Shown: positions 45,257 through 58,415, numbered from the stretch's first letter. The stretch is 64,000 nucleotides of DNA from Corythucha ciliata (GCA_038030265.1 CM075937.1:29368198-29432197), one strand, 5' to 3'. The notes: generated by a model not told the origin, from the letters alone. Translations and numbers: made by a program.

Positions 45257-45432
45257 GCTATGTATTCCCCAACCTATACCCCCAAACTCTACGCCACTGC
45301 GTTATCAGTCGCAAACTGAAGCTCATGCAACCGGCGCCCCCTTAATCAAGGCCCCCTCCCCTGCGCCAAGACACCCCAGTCCGCCCCTGCGTATAAGTTA
45401 TATTATCTCTACGGTGGGTCCCCAATTTGTCA

Positions 45433-47640
45433 GGAGCAGGATCTCTGCAAATGAAGCGGGGAATTTTTAGAGTAAATTCCCGGCCCACCCATTTGTCCGG
45501 ATACCCACTGACTGGGTGACTTTGAACGCGATGGGGTAGGGTGGGTTCAAAGTTCAAGTTAACAGGCTTATAAATGTTCCGAATCATTCTGATGGAGTGG
45601 GTATAAGAAAAAACAGTTCGTATGACTGATTAGTTGTAGAACGATACACGGGCATAGCCAGAGGAGGATGTTGCCCTCCCCTATACTTAAAAGCGAATCC
45701 AGTGAGACAACTGACCACCAACCAACCATTAATCTACCTGAAGAAAGTCTGTGAACCTAATTTATCAGTTGAATTTCTGGCAATTAATCCAATTTAGTCA
45801 TGATTCTTTCACTTTAACCACACTGAGTATGAATTTCCTTTTAGAAAAAGTAAATTAGCTGAAAAGAAATAATCTTAAAAGCCGGTTTTCGAGGTCGTTA
45901 ATTTACTGAAAAAAATAAAATAAAATAAAAATGGTTATTTTTCTCACACAAAACTCGGTTAGAGACGACCGTACTCAAAGCTGTTGGTATAAGCCTTCTA
46001 ACGTATAAAAGCTGTCAATTTCCCCACAGAGAAGGACACTAATGTCAAAAAACTTGACTTTTTGTCACCACATAAACTAACTAGGTTCGGCAACAGTTAT
46101 AGGCTCCTAAAACTGGCTATTCATCATGGAAATGTCCATTCATGTTCATAAACCATAGACAACGTCAGAAAAGCTGTTTCTAAAATCAGAAATTCACTTA
46201 CCAAAAACAGTAGTTTTATCTCTGAAACAGAGCAGGAACCCCGGAATCGTGATTTTTCAAAAACCGGCTAATTCACCCAAAAAAGTGACTGTTTCACACA
46301 GCAGTATAAATGGCTATTACACAACCAGTTGGGCACTCTCCGAACATAGATCCTCGGGTATCTGGCAACCCTAGCCCTCACGCTGGAACTATTCTCTGAA
46401 TGCAATAGGCAGGATTATGTTGCAACATTGTAATGTACGTTACACACGTACCATGTTATGATGCATCTGACATCTGGCTCCTGAGAAGCCCCACCCCTGG
46501 AACAAGGTCTGGCTACGCCGTTATGGATGTGCCCGAAAATTTGTAATCAATGATGGTTCGATGTAGAGTCGAAAGAAACATTATTTACTATCGAATACGA
46601 ATGCATTACGAGTAAGTTGTTGGAGCGTCGAAAGCCCTTCAAAGTTTAACATGAAACATGATTCGAATTAAACATCAAAGTAGCTGAACTGCAACCCTTG
46701 AATTCTATAAAATAAAGTTATTTCTTTCTTTAACACTCACCTAGCGCATGAAAAGTTTGGAACAACAATATTCCTCGTGCCGGTAATGCACGTTTCTTTT
46801 CTATACTACACGCTGACTAAAAGAATTTGTGAAACACAGAAAAACAAATTTTTAAAATATACTTCTTTTTAGCGGTTTTCTTATCCAGAACAGAAATGGC
46901 GTCAGTCTTATCAAACATTGCTTTTACCTGTATCTATAGTATCTCTAGATCGACCCCTGAAGAAACATACCCAAAAATACACAACACATCAGTAAAAAAC
47001 AAGTTATCTTGAACTCAGAAACATGACGTATTCCATAAAAAACATGAGTGACGGATTTCCCGGTGGCTTTTGTGAGGATTGGAGCTACTTGCGCACGTTG
47101 AAATATCCGGAAAAGAAGTCCAACAACTCGCGCATGGTCGACAGTTTAAAATAAAGATTCTCCGGAGTATAGTTGTGGGTTATTCACTTTATTAATGCCC
47201 TGTGAAACAATCAAAAACTCACAGTGACTATTTCTAGACATACTAGAGGAAAAAAGAACAAAACTAGAAATTCAAAGTGGACATTTGTAAATAAAAAACA
47301 ACTTGACTTGAGGTTACTTTGTGGTTCACAACGTGCACCTCCCACCATAACTACGGTCAACAAATTTCAAGCCCAAGCTTTCTCCATTCATTTTTATCTC
47401 TATGGAGCAATGGGAGAAAATGCATCGAAGTAGAGACAAATGGAGGAAGCATGAAGCGTTTTCTATTAGGCTGAGGCCTTTTCCTTCTTGTCGAAAAAGG
47501 TTTCTTTGAGCATTTTCAACGTCAAAAAATGGTGTTTAATGATGACGCCTAATTAAAAATTGCCACTGTGTTATCAACAACATTTACATTAATTACTGCC
47601 TAAATGAATTTCTGGAAGCTCATCTCATTAATTTGTTTTC
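45433..47640. other. No gene recognised
   Basis: AT-rich, no coding homology or structured repeat recognised. Confidence 0.4.
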
Positions 47641-48300
47641 AAGCCCGGCTCCTCACATGCGGTGCAAAGTCATATGGAAAACCAAGTCCTCAGACTCCAA
47701 CCCAACTCCCAACTTGGGTTGGGATTTTTGCTCCCGTTAAGAATAAAAAAGGAGAAAACCCGCCAAATACAAAAATTATTATAGGGGTATTCATGAAAAA
47801 TGTTAAACCTTGTATTTGTTATTTGCTAAATTCCGAACAGATGGATATATATGACCATAGAAACGGAGAAACTGAACACAAAAAATACGAAATAACAGGG
47901 TTTACGTCGATAACATATGTTAAACTTCCGAGCATGAATACCCCTTATTGTATTTTCGGTTTGAAGTTGTAGCGTGATATCTATCTTGATACCATATGTT
48001 TTTTCCAACACTTAACTTTTGTATAATTTTTGAAGTTAGCGGGTGATCTACTTTCATAGTAGAGCAGCGCAACGTATCGGGAGCAAAAATCCCAACCCAC
48101 GAACCGCTTCTTTTTTTTTAACATACAAATAATACAAAGTTTAATGACTTGGTTTTCCATATGACTTTGATGCGGTGTTTGAGAAATAACGAGCAAAACA
48201 TTTGAAAAATTTCTAGCATTGCCTAGAAACCGACCAACTGAAAACTGAAAAATATTTTTCTCGTTATTTGGCAAATGTCGCATGTGTGGAGCCGTCTTTA
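47641..48300. mobile_element. Palindromic MITE, family B (copy 2), interrupted
   Basis: The left end AAGCCCGGCTCC and right end GTGGAGCCGTCTT, with AAATAACGAGCAAAAC and TAGCATTGCCTAGAAACCG, match copy 1 at 15.76 kb. A 505-bp insertion follows the left 24 bp. Confidence 0.8.
47665..48169. mobile_element. hAT-type MITE inserted in family B MITE, perfect 8-bp TSD
   Basis: Ends CAAAGTCATATGGAAAACCA and its complement, with AAGTC/GACTT added; inner GGGAGCAAAAATCCCAACCC pairs with its partner near 47715-47740. ATGCGGTG occurs on both sides (47657-47664, 48170-48177), and ATGCGGTG is part of the family B sequence. An 8-bp TSD fits hAT (inference). Frames within it are not recognisable genes. Confidence 0.9.
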
Positions 48301-49468
48301 CAGAAATCAGCTTTCATTTCAGCATGAAATGAGTAAAAACAATGTTTATTTCTATTTCAGACCCCTGAAACTCTTGCAAGTTAACGAATGTTGCTATAGT
48401 CATAGAATAAGTCCCCAGTATAAAGCAAATCAAAGAAACACAGCAGCTGCATGTAATCAGGTGAATGTAATATATGGGCAAACTGTTCCTTTTGTGGATT
48501 CCCCAAGTCACGCTCCTCACAAACACACACACAAGCGCGGGTCACAAGTTGCTCGAGGAGTCGAAGCCCATTACATTATTCGGAAGAATTTCCCGAATCC
48601 TTTTTTATTGGAACGGACGACTGAATCGCTTCGAGAGTTCGCACAACAAACCGCGCACTGGCAGAACTGGTTTACAATCAACCCCTTTGGCTTCCTGGTG
48701 AGCTGCTGAATCACGCGAACCTAGCCACCCGGAAGATTCCTCGAAATACACCACTGTACCGTGGAGATTACTATTTTATTCGAGCTTTAATCCTAGTAAG
48801 ATAAGTGGTTCCGACTTGTTGATTATCGAATCATTATGGTAGTTGGAAATGCAAGAGAAGAGCGTACTAGGGAGGGTTTCCGTCACACCTAATTTATAAA
48901 GTATGAGTAACCAAATATTAAGCACATACGCAGGGCTATTAAGAATAAAATGAAGTATAGGAGGTAAAAGCTTAATATTTATGCTGACGGAAGGGTACTC
49001 TACCACATAAAACATTCAAGTTGCGTGCACAAAGTTTTATAGTTACCAGAAAGATTAGAGAGATTTATCTTTCCAGTTCTTTATAACTCTATTTGATCAT
49101 AAATGCCTAGCTCTACTACCTCTCCTTTGATATGATGGGATTCATTAAAAGGCAAATCAAACGCTAAATGGGCCTCCAAATTCTCTAATGAACTACCCCT
49201 GTGGAGCTACCCCATGCCTCAGCCCTTCTGTTTGGTTAAAAGTCATTCCTTGGAAAGCACATACCTAAGTAATTAAATAAGATAAAACGCTCTCTCGCAT
49301 TTCGTTCCTAATGTTTATGTCCTGTCAAGACCAAGGCATAAAATTTTAGAACTCGTGCTCCCTTGAGGGATGTAGACGGACGGATATAGTCGTATATGGA
49401 AGAGGATAATACCCCAAAATGTATCCTCGGCAAACATACGTTTTATTTTATGGTCTGTTTCTCACCCC
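48301..49468. other. No gene recognised
   Basis: A 144-codon plus frame (48275-48709) overlaps the MITE edge and matches nothing I know. I do not call it a gene. Confidence 0.4.
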
Positions 49469-49557
49469 TACACATCCTTTTTAGGAGTTCTGGGTTGACC
49501 CGCGTGCGTTCCCTATACACATCCTTTTTAGGAGTTCTGGGTTGACCCGCGTGCGTT
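49469..49557 (+). repeat. Two tandem copies of a 47-bp unit
   Basis: TACACATCCTTTTTAGGAGT followed by TCTGGGTTGACCCGCGTGCG is repeated exactly with period 47. Confidence 0.92.
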
Positions 49558-49561
49558 GGGG

Positions 49562-50827
49562 GAATGAGGAGGGCTGTTTCTAGACTTTCTCGCCGTTCAA
49601 TTTAGGGAGATGGAAAAGTATTGGATGAGTTTTCCATGTTAATTTTTTGACTAATTTGAAGCAAATCTTCCGCAGATGAAATTGTCAGCTGTCGATCCGT
49701 TCATTGAAAGGAGCAGTTCTTTAAGTTTAAAACGAAAAAGAGCTCCAGACTTACTGACGACATTATAAATTCTGTCTTTCAAATCTAGAGTAAAAACAAA
49801 ACTTACATTATAAATTAACAAGAGACTACTGATGAGTAGAAACCCTACACGTGCCACTGTACTTAATGTACACGAAACTTTTGCAAATTACTTTTGCAAG
49901 TATTAGTTGTATACAAAAAGTTGTTCTAATAAGCAAATTTAAAAAAAAGCAGTTCTTATTACAAAATCGTGTTCAAACTTCAATACTTTACTGACTTTGT
50001 ACGATTGTTCCCAATATTTTGCTCACCCCACTATTCAGACTATTGGAGAGGGGAAAAGGGGCCAATGTTTTTTCTCTACGCTCCCTCTATTGACTGAAAA
50101 GTGATGACGTCACATCACTCTGATTCTGAACAAATCTCAGCTCGTCGTTATAGGAACTGTACAGTAATTAAATCATTTGAAGAAAATTGTTTGTTTTGTT
50201 AGGAAACTGCCTACGGCGACGTCACACTTTTTTAATCAATTCTTTATCTGTGCTCGCAATTTCGAACTGACAGATTTATTTCGTGCGTCTTATGTTCATT
50301 TCTCCTACCAAATCAGGGAGTAATGTTATCTTACTCCCGCGGGCTATGCATGCAGCGGTTATCTACTTCCGGCTCCCCTTGTTACAGCCTAAATACGAAC
50401 GCATGTGAAAGTCATCAAGTGATGTCGTCGAATGTTGGAAAATTGCATATTTGCTTCGAGACACCGTTAAAAGGAACTTCAAAATACGAAAAGATGAAGA
50501 AAGACCTGGGACACCGGCTGGGGGCTAGCTTAAACAGCTGCGATATTTTCCTCCTTGTGAAATAGCCCAGCTTTTTTTATTACCATGCTCCATGGTAATA
50601 AAAAAAACACACAAATTAAACCAACCATGAACTCCAGAACGCATCAACAAAAGATGAATTTTACAAGACTGATAAATGATAAGAACGAACATCTGTCTGT
50701 GATTTTACCTGTCTGATATGAATTCTCTATACTCTCAGATTGTCCCCGCCCTATCAGATTGGAGAAGTGGACGCTGACGTCATGTGAAGTCCATTGGTCC
50801 TGATTGCCATTGCCCTCCCTAAAGCAT
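49562..50827. other. No gene; a perfect hairpin at 50572-50606
   Basis: TTTTTTTATTACCATG, three bases, then its exact complement: 16 bp per arm. No coding homology in the rest. Confidence 0.5.
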
Positions 50828-53040
50828 CAAAGGCAGTTAATTTTGGCAATGACCGTTATTAACGCTCAATTCTCAATGCGCGCCGCATTGTGCTCTAAAA
50901 TAATAAATAGTGCTGGGGCCAGCGCGACGGAGCTTCGGACTGCTTCTGACAAAGACGGCGAAAAAGGGCAGTAATGGCCATCTTAAACTATTAAAAAAAC
51001 AAAAAAAAACCCTTGCCGCGTTGGGATTGGAAGAAATGTTTCAGGGCAATGCACCCCATTTTCAAGGCATCCGCAGGCCGAAACAAATTTCTTTGTCACA
51101 TGTCAAATCACTCAAAATTCCTAACAATCTGCTGACAGACAAGCATCAAGGAAACAAGTTGAAGTGGAGTGGAGAAACAAGTTTCCTTGATGCCTGTCTG
51201 TCAGCATCTTGTAAGGAATTTTGTGTGATTTGACATGTGACAAAGAAATTTCTTTCCTACATGATGAGAAAACTCGATTTTGCTGCCTCATTAGGGAGGG
51301 GAAAGAGGGACTTTTCCGGGATAGCCTGACAAAGTCTTTCTCGGGCTAGCCGTAAAGGTATGCATTTTCTTCAAAAATCCGCTTGGGGCGCTAGACCTAC
51401 GTCTCTCTTCAGAGAGGTTCGTAAAAGGTTGGTGTCCGTCAAGTCAAGAAGGTGTAGTTTAGTTGGTTATTTGTCTTCAACAAATCTAATATAAAAGTGC
51501 ATATATTAGAACATTTGTCGGAATTATTTGTTTATAAATATGTTTTCCTATCATTCCGGAAAGAAAATAGTATGTGCACCTTGCCGGGAAAGTGTTTCGC
51601 CGGTCCTCGATGATTCGCCCGGAACAGGAACTTGTCTCGGCCCGGAAAACACACACTTTCCCGCCTAGGCCTAGGTAATATACTATTGTTTCGGCCTGCG
51701 GATGCCTCGAAAATGGGGTGCATTACCCCGAAGCTAGTCGGCGTAGTTAAATAAAAAAATAAAGTTAAATCATGCATAAATCTATCATCTATCATGATTA
51801 TCTATTATGATTTAACCACTAACCCTTGTAGTTTAAGCGCGACTCTACTAACAATTTTTTAAAAAACGCTTTACTCAAATAATTAATTAATTACCTAAAA
51901 TTATTTAACTTCATGAACGTTGCGGTAAGTTTGAGACAAGTTTCCTGGGAAAAGTTCGACAATTCTTCATGTGTATGCGTGCCCACTCACACCGTGCTCA
52001 AAATACATAGAATATAAATTTGAATACATTTAAAGAGGCTATACGCGAACAATTTTTCAGTTCATACAAGATCATCGAATCCCTAGAGAGTATATTATGT
52101 AGACTGGCTGATTGTGCGGGATATACAACGGGTTCATTATTGTCTTCCCTTGTCGACCGTATTCACCATTTGAGGGCATTTCTCACACATTGTGGAGAGC
52201 AAAGGAGAAGACTGTTATGACATGACTGGTGTAACCTGGAATCCCACACATAGCCCCTGTATTGATTATAATAATAATAATAGCGGCGAGGTCTCTTCAG
52301 AGAAAGGCAATATATAATTTTCGATGCGTTTTATTTTGGGCATATAGTAGAGTGTTGCTGTTACAATGGAGACAATCAACACACAGAATGAAAACATCGG
52401 GAAGCACTGTCGTTCACATCTCGAGCGTGAAAGTGAAACAATAATTTCTGACAGTAACCAGGAAAAGTGCATATTCATATTATTTATACGTCTCTCTCCT
52501 CAATTAACACAAGATTAATTCATAATGTATCTGGCGGTGGATTTCACCGCCAAGAGTTAAGGTTTGAGTTACGTTAACTCAGAATTAACGAAAAATGCGT
52601 CACAATTTATGTAAACAATGTTTGCGGTTGGTAACTCCAACGTAACTCCCGGTGGGAGTACTCGTAATTGAATAGTTCTCCTATAAAGTCACTAGGAAGC
52701 TACGTATAGTAAATCAGTTCGCCTTTTCAAATGTCCTTCAGATGCTGGAAGAAAGTGAAAATGGGCGATAAATTGTTAGAGGAACGAATGAAAGCCAAAC
52801 TTCGTCGGTGAACGGGATGCCCTCCAACGTCTTTCCCTAATTTTTCAAATAGAAAATGAGATAAACAAATTCAATTTTCTTCAAATTAAAGTTCAGAATG
52901 TCCAAGTAGCTAGATGAATAAAACTACATTACAAACTCTCTCGCCTCAACCACCGTTCTTCAACAAGGGAGAGAAAAAAAAAATGATTGGACAACTTAAA
53001 ATGTAGTTGTTTACAGGACTGTTTTTCCACTTAAGTGCTT
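50828..53040 (+). repeat. 2.2-kb tandem duplication, copy A
   Basis: Starts CAAAGGCAGTTAATTTTGGC, ends TTCCACTTAAGTGCTT, and is followed without a gap by copy B. It contains a ~75-bp-arm hairpin at about 51084-51250 (centre GAAGTGGAGTGGAGA) and an enclosing inverted pair 51048-51087 / 51686-51727 (TGCACCCCATTTTC, GCATCCGCAGGCCGAAACAA). A 66-codon frame (52020-52220) is conserved in both copies but with amino-acid changes and no known homology. Confidence 0.9.
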
Positions 53041-55312
53041 CAAAGGCAGTTAATTTTGGCAATGGCCGTTATTAACGCTCATTTCTCAATGCGCGCCGCA
53101 TTGTGCTCTAAAATAATAAATAGTGCTGGGGCCAGCGCGACGGAGCTTCGGACTGCTTCTGACAAAGACGGCGAAAAAGGGCAGTAATGGGCATCTTAAA
53201 CTATTAAAAAAAAAAAAAAAAAAAAAAAAAACCCTGGCCGCGTTGGGATTGGAAGAAATGTTTCAGTGCAATGCACCCCATTTTCAAGGCATCCGCAGGC
53301 CGAAACAAATTTCTTTTTGTCACATGTCAAATCACTCAAAATTCCTAACAATCTGCTGACAGACAAGCATCAAGGAAACAAGTTGAAGTGGAGTGGAGAA
53401 ACAAGTTTCCTTGATGCCTGTCTGTCAGCATCTTGTAAGGAATTTTGTGTGATTTGACATGTGACAAAGAAATTTCTTTCCTATATGATAAGAAAACTCG
53501 ATTTTGCTGCCTCGGTGGGGAGGGGAAAGAGGGACTTTTCCGGGAAGGTGTGCATTTGCAGGTGAGTGGCTAGCCGTGAAGGTATGCATTTTCTTCAAAA
53601 ATCCGCTTGGGGCGCTAGACCTACGTCTCTCTTCAGAGAGGTTCGTAAAAGGTTGGTGTCCGTCAAGTCAAGAAGGTGTAGTTTAGTTGGTTATTTGTCT
53701 TCAACAAATCTAATATAAAAGTGCATTTATTAGAACATTTATCGGAATTATGTGTTTATAAATATGTTTTCCTATCATTCCGGAAAGAAAATAGTATGTG
53801 CACCTTGCCGGGAAAGTGTTTCGCCGGTCCTCGACGATCGCCTACGGCTCGGCTGGGCAACTGGTCTCGGCCCGGAAAACACACACTTTCCCGCCTAGGT
53901 ACACCTAGTAATATACTACTGTTTCGGCCTGCGGATGCCTCGAAAATGGGGTGCATTACCCCGAAGCTAGTCGGCGTAGTTCAATAAAAAAATAAAGTTA
54001 AATCATGCATAAATCTATCATCTATCAAGATTATCTATTATGATTTAACCACTAACCCTCGTAGTTTAAGCGCTACTCTACTAACAATTTTTAAAAAAAT
54101 GCTTTACTCAAATAATTAATTAATTACCTAAAATTATTTAACTTTATGAACGTTGCGGTAAGTTTGAGACAAGTTTCCTGCGAAAAGTTCGACAATTCTT
54201 CATGTGTATGCGTGCCCACTCACACCGCGCTCAAAATACATAGAATATAAATTTGAATACATTTAAGGAGGCTATACGCGAGCAATTTTTCAGTTCATAC
54301 AAGATCATCGAATCCCTAGAGAGTATATTATGTAGACTGGCTGAGTGTGCGGGATATACAACGGGTTCATTATTGTCTTCCCTTGTCGACCGTATTCACC
54401 ATTTGAGGACATTACTCACACATGGTGGAGAGCAAAGGAGAAGACTGTTATGACATGACTGGTGTAACCTGGAATCCCACACATAGCCCCTGTATTGATT
54501 ATAATAATAATAATAATAGCGGCGACGTCTCTTCAGAGAAGGGCAATATATAATTTTCGATGCGTTTTATTTTGGGCATATAGTAGAGTGTTGCTGTTAC
54601 AATGGAGACAATCAACACACAGAATGAAAACATCGGGAAGCACTGTCGTTCACATCTCGAGCGTGAAAGTGAAACAATAATTTCTGACAGTAACCTGTCA
54701 GGAAAAGTGCATATTCATATTATTTATACGTCTCTCTCCTCAATTAACACAAGATTAATTCATAATGTATATATGGTGGATTTCACCGCCGAGAGTTAGG
54801 GTTTGAGTTACGTTAACTCAGAATTAACGAAAAATGCGTCACAATTTATGTAAACAATGTTTGCGGTTGGTAACTCCAACGTAACTCCCGGTGGGAGTAC
54901 TCGTATGGCGTATATTGACGTTATAATAATATAGAAAATTGACATAGTTCTCCTATAAAGTCACTAGGAAGCTACGTATAGTAAATCAGTTCGCCTTTTC
55001 AAATGTCCTTCAGATGCTGGAAGAAAGTGAAAATGGGCGATAAATTGTTAGAGGAACGAATGAAAGCCAAACTTCGTCGGTGAACGGGATGCCCTCCAAC
55101 GTCTTTCCCTAATTTTTCAAATAGAAAATGAGATAAACAAATTCAATTTTCTTCAAATTAAAGTTCAGAATGTCCAAGTAGCTAGATGAATAAAACTACA
55201 TTACAAACTCTCTCGCCTCAACCACCGTTCTTCAACAAGGGAGAGAAAAAAAAAATGATTGGACAACTTAAAATGTAGTTGTTTACAGGATTGTTTTTCC
55301 ACTTAAGTGCTT
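53041..55312 (+). repeat. 2.2-kb tandem duplication, copy B
   Basis: Same extent as copy A, with scattered substitutions, a longer poly-A (53205-53230), a ~40-bp insertion near 54905-54945 and small indels. The hairpin (about 53299-53475) and the outer inverted pair are kept. The order A-B with a shared GCTTCA-type edge suggests unequal exchange or replication slippage at that edge. Confidence 0.9.
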
Positions 55313-58239
55313 CATCAGTGATATATATAGTGTAAAGTTCTGCAAATGATAACTTTTTTAAGATTCCCTCGCCCGCACTTACAACTCTTAAAAAAGTTTT
55401 TGAGGTGCTAATGGCTCTAACCATGCTCCCCCCTGACCTCTCATACCAGGTAAATTAGAGCCAACTGTCAGACCGAAAGGTTCTATTTTATTCATTATTC
55501 AATTTTACCCAACTCTTCGGGCTCAACTAAACTCGAAAGACACCCCAGGGTTCTTTAAGAGGGGAGAAGATGGCTTTCTTTCCACTTAAATGATTAGGCA
55601 AAATAGGCGATTTGGGTAAGTTAATTTCGTTTATTTATTTATTACAACTCAAATATAATGCATTAGTGGGCCTGGGGGCCTTTTCTGTAAAGTTAACAAC
55701 AGTTGAAAACAACACTTGATAGCAACAGTCAATAGTGATGACGTCACCTTGATATGTTCCAAAGATATAGAACTACTGGATTGCTCACGAATGTTGAATT
55801 GTACGAGAGAAAAACGGTCTAACCTGCACCCCGTGACCTTGAGGGAGTCCGGGTTGGCGGCACATTTAAAAACTCCTTATACGTTATTCGTACAATGGGG
55901 ATGAGCTCTCCAATTTTAAAAATCACAATTCAGCATGTAGGGCCTGTTCTGTATAATAAACAACAGTTGATACCAACTATTAATTACAATTTTTCGCGGT
56001 ACTAACTGAAAGAATATGGTGAGCAATCCAGTCCAGTATTTCTTTATCTTTACATCCTGCAGTACCTAATACCTACACAATCCAAAAGATTTCATACATT
56101 TTTCACAGCCGACATTTGAAATAAAACTGAAAGGCACTAACTTCGAGTTATAATTCAAAAAATAAACTGAAATGAATAAGTAAAGAATTGGGAAACATTG
56201 CACATAAAGGTCTGGTGACGTGGCAGGATAGTGGGGGAGGGCTGGAGGGATGCGATACGTACGGAGGTTTCAGATACGAGGACTTCATCAAGGTCAACCC
56301 CCCCAACTACTGGCTCGGATTCCCCGTCCATCGTGAGCAATCCAGTATTTCTATATCTTTGATATGTTCCGTAAGAAAACAACACTAATTGAAATGTCGT
56401 TATACGTCATGAGTTAGGATTTGGTGTTGGTATCAAAACAGCACCTCGGGAATGTTGTTAACGGCACCGGCAGTTGATAAGAAGGAAGGATTATTCAATC
56501 TGTGTACTTTCTTGAGTTTATTTCTTCAATTAATTGTTGACTTTGTTTTCCATCATTGTCATTTGATGCCGCTAGCTGTAACAGAGGGTAGCATTGTGTT
56601 TTTTCGAGGGTGGACGTGGAAAAGTGCCCCTAAACACACAACACAGACGTTACCGCCTCCCACAACTTTTTCGTAAACGCTGTGGATTGAGTGCCGATAG
56701 TGACACATTCGCGTATTTTCGTGATATTATTGGAAAATTCTCGTTCTGTGACAAACAAGAGAGGTAGATCGCTGAGAGCAAGGAAAACTCGTGATCTAGG
56801 GACCCGTCCCCACGAACAAGGACCTCGGAGATACGATCAACAGAACTAAAGGGCCTAGCCTCCTCGTATGGCGACATCCTGATCTTAAGAAAAAGGGAAA
56901 ATAATGTCTTTTCAATCGAGCTCACGCAGTAAGTTGCTTATTTGTTTTATGTCTATTCATAGTTGGATTGACTTTTTTTTCTCGAATTTCAACGTTGCAA
57001 TGTTGTTCGTGTCAGCCATTCAATCAAAGTACAATATTTTGAGAACTTAAACGCTAGAAAACGTTTCAAAACAAATAAAACAATCAATCAATCTCTGAGC
57101 ACTCTAAATTCAACGAGCGCGAGCAAATGGGACAGCGAGATCGTCAAAATCTCATCTTAAGGGTTACAGCTCTTTTTCCTTCCGACGTGACATGCCCCAC
57201 AAAGCAAGGTTTTGCGTGCTGTCTGGAATTCAAAACGCGAGGTAAGAAGTCTGTTTTGAACGAGGATTTTTCCAGGGGTAGGAACAGGTTGAAAGCATAC
57301 ACTAGACGTGGTAAGAGGTAGATGCGGTGGTAAGGGAGGGGTATCTCTATAGTATTTTTATATTTGAAGAAAAAAAACTCATAAAGCTGCTCTCAAACCA
57401 TCGAAATTTCACGAAACCGCCACGAGCGGTGGAAAAGTTTGAGAGCCGAAAAGCGCTTCAAAACATAATCTTGACACTTTATTGAAAAACCCCATGATTT
57501 TAATGCAACTAAAGTTCAAACTTCAGTAAGGAAGATCACCGTGTTACGGTAGGGACATCCTAGCACCATGTTCATAGCAGGTATTTTCTTTGCTACACAA
57601 AGTATGTGTAGGCCTTCCCTAGACAGTCAATCTGCTTTGATCAAAGTTACCGATTCAAACGTGATTGATCGTCGTGTAAGAACCGATTTGACGCTTGAGC
57701 CAAGCGTTGTCAATGCTTGATAAACGTTGATGCCTCCTACATCCCCTCTCCTTTTTTCTTTTTTTTTCGGTGAAAGATGGCAGCAACAAGAGTCAAAACA
57801 GTAGCGGTCATTGTCCAGTTGAAGCCATTTTAACTTCCTTTCACGTTCACTTCAACTTCTCACTGTTTTTTTCACTATAAGACTAAAGCCCCATGCACAC
57901 GATGCGTTTATTGTCTGCCTGTTATGAAAAACCATCCGGTCACTACCGGAGATCATGTGCTTTTTTTTTCACCCTGCATGTAAACATGCTTCGAAAAATG
58001 CATCGGGTGCACCGAAAGCCGTCTTGAAGTTCGCTTCAGTCAAGTCCCAGGAAAAATTGATCAAGAAGCTTGACCGTCTAGGGGAGGCCATTACACTGGT
58101 GTAGACCAGCACATGATTTGATTGATAAATTTCAGAATTATGAATGATATCAGAAGATTTTTCTTGATTTTATCAGGCAAAATCATTTAGCCAGATAGCT
58201 CTTTGCTTCACTTTTTTTTATTTATCATTTATTTATTTC
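55313..58239. other. No gene; a scattered inverted sequence
   Basis: AAGATATAGAA-TACTGGATTGC with CTCACGA near 55762-55792 recurs inverted near 56326-56366, and in part near 56018-56050. Open frames (up to 91 codons) are unrecognised. 57892 onward has a CCCCATGCACACGATGCG block resembling one MITE end. Confidence 0.45.
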
Positions 58240-58415
58240 ATTTTAGTGCATTTCATTCTGAAAATGCACTATTGCTACCATCACGGCGAGACCAATAGTG
58301 CATTTTCAGAATGTAATGCACTATTGGTTATTGGTCTCGCCGTGATGGTGGCAACCATGGGTCATGTCATGTTTTTTTCATGTTTCAGAACCTCTAGAAC
58401 ACGAATTCAGTGGTC
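58240..58415 (+). repeat. Repeat with internal palindrome, shared with 20.05 kb
   Basis: Contains CCATCACGGCGAGACCAATA and its exact complement around GTGCATTTTCAGAATG, then ATGGGTCATG and TCAGAACCTCTAGAACACG as in the 20-kb copy. Confidence 0.72.

Larger units (their letters stand above)
40799..45432. mobile_element. Composite nested element bounded by a ~60-bp inverted repeat
   Basis: TGACAAATTGGTGGGCCCCA, AGAGATAATATTATACATATAA and GCAGTGGCAGACT at 40799-40863 pair with 45375-45432 in reverse. The pairing stops abruptly outside TGACAAATTGG. Enclosed are a 30-bp minisatellite (plus orientation), a hAT element with a perfect 8-bp TSD, the same minisatellite in minus orientation inside the hAT, and a mariner-like remnant. 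The outer inverted repeat could mark a foldback-type element. Confidence 0.7.

Noticed and set aside
47604..47972. 122-codon plus-strand open frame
   Set aside because: It crosses the boundary of the hAT-type MITE and includes both elements' ends, so it cannot be an old gene.
48275..48709. 144-codon plus-strand open frame
   Set aside because: No recognisable motif, begins in a MITE edge, and an overlapping frame of 75 codons covers the same bases.
55736..56366. Inverted blocks near 55.76 and 56.33 kb as a transposon
   Set aside because: The matching blocks are only ~30 bp, a third partial copy lies between them, and no ends or target duplication could be defined.
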